9,684 bases of DNA from an uncultured Planctomycetaceae bacterium. GTDB lineage: Bacteria > Planctomycetota > Planctomycetia > Pirellulales > Pirellulaceae. Both the position numbers and the translations under genes were made by a program. Below the pieces are notes generated by a model. It was not told the DNA's origin. It made no database searches and saw nothing but the letters and a program-made list of their open reading frames with translations. Positions 1 through 7,800 of this stretch are shown here, one piece after another (the first letter of the stretch is position 1; each line of letters begins with the position of its first letter). The stretch is from positions 1 to 9,684 of the forward strand of contig CAIYOB010001668.1 of assembly GCA_903927685.1 (NCBI GenBank), given 5' to 3'.

Positions 1-1
1 C

Positions 2-1297
2 ACCCGCAAACTTCTGTACTTGTATCCGGACGGCGAGCTGACCGCGGCAGAAATCGTGCTGGCGACCTTGGCCGAACCGCTGGTCAAAGTGAATGGCGCG
101 AAGCATGTCAAGTTCGTCGGCTTGGACCTCGAGTACGGCCACGGCGACGGAGTTGTCGCCCAACGCACCGAGCAGTTGGAGATTCTGGGGTGCACGGTCG
201 CCAACCTGGCGGGCGGCGGGATCTCGATCGACGGCTCGGCATGCCTGGTGTCCTCGTGCGACGTGTTCAATATCGGCCGAGGCGGCATTTCGCTCAACGG
301 CGGGGATCGCAAGTCCCTGACTCCGGCCGGGAATGTTGCGGACAACAACCACATCCACCACTTCGGCATCTTCCAACGCACGTACGCGCCGGGGATCGGC
401 GCCAACGGGTGCGGCCAGACGGCCCGCAACAACTGTATCCACGACGCGCCCCACAACGCCGTCTTGTACGGGGGCAACGAGCATCGGTTCGAGCGCAACG
501 AAGTCTACCGCGTGGTCATGGAAACGGGGGATGCCGGCGCCTTCTACACCGGCCGGGATTGGACCAGCCAGGGCAACGTGCTCCGGCACAACTACATCCA
601 TCACCTCGGCAGCGGCGACGCCGAGCACGTGAACACGATGGGGATCTATCTGGACGATTGCGATTGCGGCGACACGCTGGAGGGCAACGTGTTCTACCGC
701 GCCGGCCGGGCGATCATGATCGGGGGCGGGCGCGAGAATCCGGTGCTGAACAATCTGGTCATCGAGTGCCCGATCGGCCTGCATATCGACTCGCGGGGCA
801 TGACGTGGAAGCAATGGAACAGTCCCACGGATCGCAGCTGGTCCCTGGAAGCCAAGGCCACGGAACTGAACTACCTGCAGCCGCCGTGGAGCACCCGGTA
901 TCCGCGGCTGGCGGCGATCATGAACGAGTCGCCCCGCGAACCGCTGGGGAATCCCGTGCGCCGCAACGTGTTCGTCGACTGCAGCAAGCAGGTCTGCAGC
1001 TTGGACGGCAACGTCAAGAAACTGCTCGACAAGTTTGAGATCGCCGACAACCTGGCGGTGAGCAGCACGGGAGCCGCCGAAGGCCTGGTGAAGCCGACGG
1101 AAATCAAGGGCTTTGCCAATCTGTCCGGCGCAAAAGACAAGCCGCTGGACCTCGGGCTGGCCGCAGCCGCCGACCAAGGTTTTTCCCCGCGCTGGCAGGC
1201 CTGGATCCAAAAGGAGATCCAAGCGTTCGAGCCGATTCCCTGCGAGAAGATCGGGCTGTATCAAAACGAGTATCGGCGGACACTGCCGTCCCGCTGA
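2..1297 (+). CDS. Right-handed parallel beta-helix repeat protein, C-terminal part (5' end outside window)
   Basis: The frame is open from the left edge (codons from base 2) to the TGA at 1295-1297, so the true start lies upstream; the TTG at 20 falls inside the domain and is not a credible start. The visible 431 residues open with RKLLYLYPDGEL, a strand typical of the N-terminal part of planctomycete beta-helix proteins. Short Asn/Gly-rich rungs of the NNxIHxxG kind follow (DNNHIHHFG, RNNCIHDAPHNAVLYGG, RHNYIHHLG). The motifs GDAGAFYTGRDW (about 527-562) and GIYLDDCDCG (about 641-670) are conserved-looking acidic stretches that could line a substrate groove. The C-terminus ends in the recognisable PIPCEKIGLYQNEYR. 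Families of this fold include polysaccharide lyases and glycoside hydrolases (GH141-like is one possibility). Fold confidence is high; enzymatic activity and substrate are inferred and unproven. A signal peptide cannot be judged because the N-terminus is missing. Confidence 0.88.
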   Translation, partial: TRKLLYLYPDGELTAAEIVLATLAEPLVKVNGAKHVKFVGLDLEYGHGDGVVAQRTEQLEILGCTVANLAGGGISIDGSACLVSSCDVFNIGRGGISLNGGDRKSLTPAGNVADNNHIHHFGIFQRTYAPGIGANGCGQTARNNCIHDAPHNAVLYGGNEHRFERNEVYRVVMETGDAGAFYTGRDWTSQGNVLRHNYIHHLGSGDAEHVNTMGIYLDDCDCGDTLEGNVFYRAGRAIMIGGGRENPVLNNLVIECPIGLHIDSRGMTWKQWNSPTDRSWSLEAKATELNYLQPPWSTRYPRLAAIMNESPREPLGNPVRRNVFVDCSKQVCSLDGNVKKLLDKFEIADNLAVSSTGAAEGLVKPTEIKGFANLSGAKDKPLDLGLAAAADQGFSPRWQAWIQKEIQAFEPIPCEKIGLYQNEYRRTLPSR

Positions 1298-1324
1298 GTT
1301 CGTCCCCGTGAGTCCGTCCCGCTG
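1286..1324 (+). repeat. 11-bp direct repeat spanning the stop codon of the beta-helix gene
   Basis: CCGTCCCGCTG occurs at 1286-1296 (covering the last codons and part of the TGA) and again at 1314-1324, 28 bp apart. It looks like a small local duplication. The second copy runs into the left arm of the terminator-like hairpin. No function is implied. Confidence 0.6.
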
Positions 1325-1353
1325 CCGCCAGCGGCCAGCGGGCGGCATTTCTT
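1323..1353 (+). terminator. Putative intrinsic terminator after the beta-helix gene
   Basis: A perfect 7-bp GC-rich stem, TGCCGCC (1323-1329) pairing with GGCGGCA (1341-1347), encloses an 11-nt loop and is followed by the short T-rich run TTTCTT. It lies 25 nt after the stop codon, where a terminator is expected. The T-tract is short and interrupted, so termination could be weak or Rho-dependent. Confidence 0.45.
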
Positions 1354-1682
1354 GAGGTGGCGAACGCACGCGAATCGGGAGTACGCCCCCCAGACAGCGC
1401 GACGATTGGCCTGGATGGGGCACTGTCGCGCACGGCAACGCGGACGCGACGAAGTTGCGACGAGTCCCGCGCGGGCGAGAACCTCCGAGACTCGCTGCCG
1501 ATCTCCCGCGCTGTGGCCGGCCTCCCGACCGATCCGCGCCAGCGACCGCAGTTCAGCGGGCGATTCAATCGCGTCCATGCGGTTCTGACGGCGCCCCTAC
1601 GGTCCGACGTCACGGTTCTGGCCAGGGCGGATGTGAACACGCTGAATGGGGCTGGCGTGTGAGCGCAAATCTCTCTCGCCAA

Positions 1683-1711
1683 TTGGCCTCATGCGCCGAC
1701 GTCACTATAGT
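1683..1711 (+). promoter_or_regulatory. Candidate sigma70-type promoter for the giant gene
   Basis: TTGGCC (1683-1688, four of six matches to TTGACA) is separated by exactly 17 bp from TATAGT (1706-1711, five of six matches to TATAAT). Initiation would fall near 1718, giving a leader of about 140 nt before the ATG at 1859. The spacing and -10 match are good, but planctomycete promoters are poorly characterised, so this is a candidate only. A weaker -10-like GATAAT at 1809-1814 lacks a matching -35. Confidence 0.4.
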
Positions 1712-1720
1712 TGGTCGGCG
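1694..1720. repeat. Inverted repeat around the -10 element, possible operator
   Basis: CGCCGAC (1694-1700) and GTCGGCG (1714-1720) are perfect 7-bp inverted arms flanking a 13-bp spacer that contains the palindrome ACTATAGT (1704-1711). The element encloses the candidate -10 hexamer, where a repressor site would be expected. It could also simply be a hairpin. No regulator is encoded in the window. Confidence 0.35.
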
Positions 1721-1845
1721 ATGCCTGAACGCTGGTAGCTCCTCACCTCTCTCGTTGGGCATGTGCCGCACGGAAAGCGGCGTCACGGGTCAGCTTTTCC
1801 GCCAAGTAGATAATTCGGTTTTTGCACGTGATTGTCTCTGGAGTC

Positions 1846-1858
1846 GGAGATCAGGGAG
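1846..1858 (+). promoter_or_regulatory. Ribosome binding region supporting the ATG at 1859
   Basis: GGAG at 1846-1849 lies 9 nt before the ATG at 1859, a usual Shine-Dalgarno spacing. A second purine run, AGGGAG (1853-1858), abuts the ATG and is too close to act by itself. In-frame stops at 1811-1813 (TAA) and 1829-1831 (TGA) rule out a longer upstream extension, so ATG 1859 is the natural start. Confidence 0.6.
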
Positions 1859-4800
1859 ATGTCGCGCGTTCGCAGCTACGTCGGGCCAGCAGAGCCAGTT
1901 GGTAAACGCCGCCGCCGTCACAAGAAGCGGCGCCGGACGCTATGGTTGGAGGCGTTGGAAGGCCGCTTGTTATTCGCGTCCGACTTGACCTCGACCAATT
2001 CGCACGAATGGTCCGCCTGGCTCGGCGCGCCAAACGTCGCTGATGACCGTGGACGACCTCCGTCCGCAGAGGCGGGAACGGCGGTTGCGAAGGGCATCCG
2101 CACCGACGTATCGGCAGCGATTCAGCGGACCATCGACGCGGCGAGCGTCATCGTCTTCGTCGATTCGGCTGTCGAGGATCGAGACTTGTTGTTGGACAGA
2201 TCCGCGGGATCCTTGTCTGCCGAGCCGGGCGTACACGTCGTGGCCTTGGCCGCGGATCGCGACGGACTCCATCAGATCAGCGAGGTCTTGCAGGTGGCGC
2301 GCGGCGTCGCGGCGATCCACATCGTAGCGCACGGTGCGAGCGGGAATCTAAGTCTGGGCAGCACCCAGGTGGGTCTTCGCACGTTGGACGAGCACGCGGA
2401 CGAGCTTCGCGCGTGGCGGTCCTCGCTTGCGCCCGGAGCGGATCTGTTGATCTATGGCTGCGACGTGGCCGGCAGCCAGGAGGGCCACGACTTTGTCCAG
2501 CGGCTGAGCGCGCTGACGGGCGCCGATGTCGCGGCTTCGGACGACCCGACGGGCGCCGCCGCACGGGGCGGCGACTGGGTGCTGGAGGTGACCGTCGGCG
2601 CGGTCGAGCACGCGCCGCTGTTCACGGCGGCGACGCTGCCGGAGTACCGGCACCTGCTGCCGCGGCCGGCGCTGCCCGCGCCGACGCAGATTCCGAAGAA
2701 CGGGCTGGCGGGCATCGCCTACGTGGCCGGCACGATCGGCACGGCGGGGAAGGATCGGATCACGCTTCCCATACCGAACACGACAGGCAGCCTGGCCGAT
2801 GGGGCGACGGACGACGACGCCTTGATCGGAGACAATCGTGGGAACACGCTCAAAGGCTCCGCCGGAAATGACACGCTGTGGGGACGGGGAGGGAACGACA
2901 CGCTGGAAGGCGGTCCGGGCGACGACCATCTCATCGGGGACGCCGGCAATGACACGCTGCGCGGCGGCGAGGGGAGCGACACGTACTACTTCGAGGCCAA
3001 CTGGGGCGTCGATGACATCAGCGAGACGGCGGGCGGGATCAATACGCTGGATTTCAGCAACGTCGTCAGCCCGCTCACCATCAAGATCAAGAAGGGCGGT
3101 GGGGTCGAGGTCTTCGTTTCGAAACTGTCGGATCCGACGCAGCCGCTGAACGCGGACAACAAGCTGACGGTGGACAAAGGGATCGACTCGATCTTGGGCG
3201 GCCAGGGAGACGATCTGTTCCTGTTCGAACGCGGGGCGCCAATCGGCACGTTGACCCTGGACGGCTATCGCGGGAACGATCAGCTCGATTTCACGGGCTC
3301 GCTGCCGATCCCCTTGCTGTTGAGCAAGGACTTCTCCGGGCCCGTCGAGATCGACCTGACGAAGGACAAGCAGCAGAACCCGCCGTTCAAAACGCTGTCG
3401 AGCATCGAACTGGTCACCGGCGGTTCGGGCGATGACCGGATTGTCGGCCAGGACGACGTGGCCAACGGCGTGCTGTACGGAGGAAAAGGCGTCGATGTCG
3501 TGATCGGCGGCGACCTGGCGGACGTGGTGCGTGGTGATGCGGTGCGCCGGACCAACACGGGAGATCCGGCCACAGAAGTGAACGTCTCCAGCGGCATCAG
3601 CAACACGGACAAGAGCGACCTGCTGGTGGGCGGTCTGGGAGTGGACCAGTTGCACGGCGGCGATGGAGACGATTTCCTGATCGGCGGCCAGGCGCGGGTC
3701 CCCGATGCCGTGCCGATCACGCCCGGCACGACGACGGTGCCTCCTGAAAGCACGGCCCGGCCCGGGCCGCGGATCGGCACGACGGAGCAGCTGTATTACG
3801 TGACGACGACCAGCCTGGTCCGCGACGGCGACGACGAGTTGATCGGCGGCAAAGGCAACGATACGTACGTCTTTGGCCCGGCGTTCGGCACCGACACGAT
3901 TACCGAGCTGTTCAGAGAAGGGGACTTGGACACCGTCGATTTCTCCGCGGTCACTCAGAATATGTCCGTTCGCGTGCGGCCGTTCCTGTCCGCGCCGGGG
4001 ACCCCCGGTCCGGATCACGGGCTGCTGATCGACGCCGGCACGGCGGGCTCGGTCAAAGCCGCGGGCCTGGCGCCAACCGCGGGCGTGGACTACGTGGAAC
4101 AAGTGGTGGCGGGCAAGGGGGTGAATACCTTCAAGCTTGAACTGCAGAGATATCTGACCGACGCCGCCGTGACGGCATGGGTGCTGCCTCCGCTGTTCCA
4201 GCTGGACAACTCCGCCAGCAGCAACGGGACGCTGGATCTGACAGATCTGAAGCGTCTGGCGGACACGGATCAACATTTCCAATTCACGTTCACCGCCTCC
4301 AAGACCGACGCCGAGCACCCGGACGCGAGCAACCGGGTGCTGGTGGAGATCGTCAATCCGGCGAACAGCCGGAAGGTGTCCATCGCGGCGTACCACATCC
4401 AGCACATCAAGGAAGGGCTCGGGCACCAGACGTACCGCTATACCGACGACGCGATCATCGAGGGCACGATTACACCGCAAGCGTTTGTGCCCGCGCCGCC
4501 GCCCGCGCCGGGGACACCGCCCAATCCCGACCCGATGCGACAATTCGACTTCTCGGAATCGGCTGCTGCGGTGCGGCTGAACCTGACGGACCAGGATCAG
4601 GTCCTCGGCCCGCAGGCGTTCGCCGAAGTCGTGGATTCCAGCGAAACGTCGGTCAAGGAAGTCTGGACGCTGCGCGTTCCTGCGGACGTCGGCTCGTTCA
4701 GGCTGAGTGTGAACGGCAAGAGCACGCCGTCCTTCGTACTCATCCCCAACGGCGGCACGCCCATTGCCCCCGGTCCCGGATTCGACGCCTTGCTCACGGC

Positions 4801-7800
4801 GATCGCCTTGGGGCTGGACCGTGCGGTGCCGATCCGGCAAACCAAGCCGGCCCCCGGTACACCGCCGTTCAATCCTTCACCCGGACTGCCCTTCCGGGGA
4901 AGCGTGGAAGTCGCGGGGACAGCGCTCGGCACGGGAGGGTACGAGTTCACCATCACTGCCCCGTCGGCCGAGATCGGCCTGGTGATTGATGCCGACCTGA
5001 AGCTGAAGACCGGAACGGGGGCTCCCACGGGCGTCGCCGCAACGAAACGAAAACACGAACTTTCCAACATCCACCCGACGCGTCAAAGGGATGCCAAGGC
5101 CCGGGCGGGAGAAGGCGGCACATGGCGGGTCTGGACCACGGCCGGGACCGGTGCGCCGTCCAATTCCGTGATTACCCGGGCGCTCAACAGCCTGACCAAC
5201 TACACGCCTCCCAAAGCCACCACGTCGCCGGGCACCTTCAAGCTCGTGCTGACGCTGTCGGACAACACGACGGTCACCACGGACGAGATGTCGGTGAACG
5301 TGGATGCCAGGACGCTGCGCTCGAAACTGAACACCAAGCTGACGGCGGCCAAGTTGACGGCGAAGGTGCTCGGCAAGGGCACGACGGCGTTTCCTTGGCA
5401 GATCAGTTTCCTGCCGCAAGGCGTGGCTCTGACTAAAGTGGTGAGGACTCTGGAGATTGTACCGGGTGTCGCCAATCCGTTGCGATTTCCCACGTCGGTG
5501 TTTGTGGAGAGCGGTTCGGCGGACAACAGCGTGCAGAAGTTCTGGACGGACGCGGCGGGCGGGCAGTTCTCGGTGTCGTACGGATCAAAGCTCGGCGCCA
5601 AGACCGTCTCGCTCGATCCCCCCAAGCCGCCGCGAGCGGCGACGCCCACGGCCGAGCAACTCAAGCTGGCCCTGGAGTCCTTGCCAGGCTTCGCCACCGC
5701 CATCAGCAGCGTGACGGGCACGGGAACCAAGGCCGATCCGTGGACCGTGACGCTGAATTCGGCCGCGGCGGCCAGTGCGGAAGGATACCGTTTGAGCGGC
5801 AAGTTCCTGCTGTTCGGAATCGCGAATGCCAACGTGTACGCGACGAGTGTCACGGTGCCGGCCAACAGCCTGGCTCTCGGACCGCATTTCGTCAGCTTTA
5901 CGCCAGCGACCCGGCCGAATCTCCAAGACATCTACGGCGGCAAAGCCTTCGATTATATCTTCATGCCTGTGCCGTCCGTGGCCACTCAGGACTATCAACA
6001 GCCGTTAAACAAGGGCGCGGACGGCAACGCCACGATCCGCGGCAACACCGGCAGCGACGTGTTGGAAAGCGGTGCCGGCAACGATACGCTGCAGGGCGGC
6101 GGCGGCCAGAGGAACGCCGACGCGTTTGCGCCGGGCGCCCGCAACACAACGCCCCCGGGCGACGGCAAGAAGATCAGCGTCAAAACGGGTGTGGATGACT
6201 GGCTGTTCGGCGGATCCGGTCACGACACGCTGCTGGGCGATGCCGCGGTGGATCTGGAGGGGCTGGAGTTTGACAGTTGGGACGCCCTGCTGCGCACGCT
6301 GACTCTCAAGCCGATCACGACGGCAGGCGGAGACCGGGTGCAGCCTTTCGTCGATCTCTCGCAGCCGTTTGCGGGCACGCTGGTGCCTCCTCCAGCGCCG
6401 CCCGCGATCGGCACGCCGAAGCTGGAACTGGCCGGCAAGACCGTGAAAATCCCGATCGTCGTGGGCGGCGTCAGTCAAGTTCTGACGGGAACGGTCGAAT
6501 CCAACAGCTACTCCACGCTGGTCATCGCCCAGGCCAGCGTCGACACCTGGACCGCTGCCGGGCAGGCGCCTGCGGCCTCGACGACGATTCGCGTCCTGGA
6601 TGCCCAGCCGCTGGGGGGCCGCGACCGGCTGTACGGCGGAGCGGACGATGACCGCATCGAGGCCGGGGGCGGGGATGACACGGTGTTCGCCGGCGCCGGC
6701 CACGACGCGATCCTGGGCGGAGTCGGCGAGGACGTGATCCAGGGCAATTCCGGACGCGACTTGATCGACGGCGGGCTCGGCAACGACCGGCTGGACGGCG
6801 GCGCGGACGTCGACAAGTACGTCTTCAAGCCGGGGTGGGGGCACGACCAGGTGATCGAGAGCGGCTTCGACTTTGCCGAGGCGGCACCGGCGACGATCCA
6901 GGAGAACATCGAGTCTTCGCCCGTGTTCGGCCCGCTGTACGCGAAGCTCGCGAAACAGCCGAATTTCTTCGTGGTGAACACGCTGGACTTGTCGGAATCG
7001 CTCGCGCCTGTGCCCGCGACCTCGCCGCCGCCGCAATTGACCCATGTCTTCAGCGACGGCCGATTGATCACCGCTCAGGGCACGGCCGTGACCGTGGTCT
7101 CGCGGCGGCTGGACGCGGCGGGGAACATCGTCTCTCGGGGAACCGCCACGCAGGCCAACGATTACCATGCGGTCCAGTTCGTAACAGTGCCGTTCCCGGC
7201 GGCCCCGCCGACCGGCACCGACGCCCCCACGGCCACGTTCAGCTTGACTTATCGCGGCGAGACGACGACGCAGTTGCCGTTCTACGTGCCGACCGGCTTG
7301 CCGCCTTTGATCCCTGCGGGGACCGGTCAAACCGAGGTTCCTGACAACCTGCAAAACCGCATCTTGCTGGGCCTCGAGAAGCTCTCGGGCCTGAAGGGCA
7401 ACGTGAAGGTCGAAGTGGATGCGGGGACGGAGTCCGCGGCGCCGGCCAACTCGCAGACCTTCAAGATCACGTTCCAGAAGCAGCCCGTGCCGGGCCAATC
7501 GCCGCCCCCCGCCACGGGCCCGCTGAAGGACGTCGAGCGACTGGTCGCGACCACCTACGCGGTGCCGCTGGAGGTCAGTCCGAGCCGTTACTCGGGGCCG
7601 GTGGCCTCCAGCGGCCGGTCGCGTGTGGCGCTGCTCGGTTTTGCCGCCGGCCAGTCGGCCGCGGGGACGGCGGTGCCGCTGGCCGCCGGAGTCTCCGACC
7701 CCAAAGTGCTCGACGCGGCCCAAACGACCAGCCTGAGAGCCAAACTCGAAGCCGCCTTTGACGTCTTTCCGCAGGGCAAGTCGCGCGAGTTGTTCAATCC

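Larger units (their letters stand above)
1298..1858. other. Intergenic region of 561 bp
   Basis: No convincing gene is seen. Open frames exist on both strands (for example plus 1357-1662 and minus 1104-1682), but their products are Arg/Ala/Ser-rich, match no family I recognise and lack a well-placed ribosome binding site. They are what GC-rich DNA produces by chance. The stretch holds the terminator-like hairpin (1323-1353), a repeated CGGTTCTG (1580-1587 and 1613-1620), three CGTCAC motifs (1608, 1700, 1781), a candidate promoter with an inverted repeat (1683-1720), a second imperfect hairpin GGAAAGC/GCTTTTCC (1772-1778 with 1793-1800) in the presumed leader, and the ribosome binding region of the next gene. 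For about 1360-1600 I see nothing specific. Confidence 0.6.

Noticed and set aside
1357..1662. Small plus-strand open frame in the intergenic region (GTG start)
   Set aside because: No proper ribosome binding site, no recognisable motif, and overlapping frames of similar length on both strands indicate chance openness.
1104..1682. 192-codon minus-strand frame overlapping the end of the beta-helix gene
   Set aside because: It overlaps a convincing plus-strand gene and the terminator-like hairpin; the translation is Arg/Ser/Ala-rich without family features.
1809..1814. GATAAT as an alternative -10 element
   Set aside because: No acceptable -35 hexamer lies 16-18 bp upstream, so the 1683-1711 candidate is preferred.
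2828..2989. 27-bp periodic repeats that might suggest a CRISPR or other DNA-level array
   Set aside because: The periodicity is exactly nine codons, the units diverge at the DNA level and have no spacers, and they encode RTX nonapeptides.
2348..4840. 830-codon open frame on the minus strand
   Set aside because: It lies wholly opposite the giant gene; its product is Arg/Val/Gln/Asp-rich, with no recognisable domain. It mirrors the codon use of the plus-strand RTX-coding sequence in GC-rich DNA.
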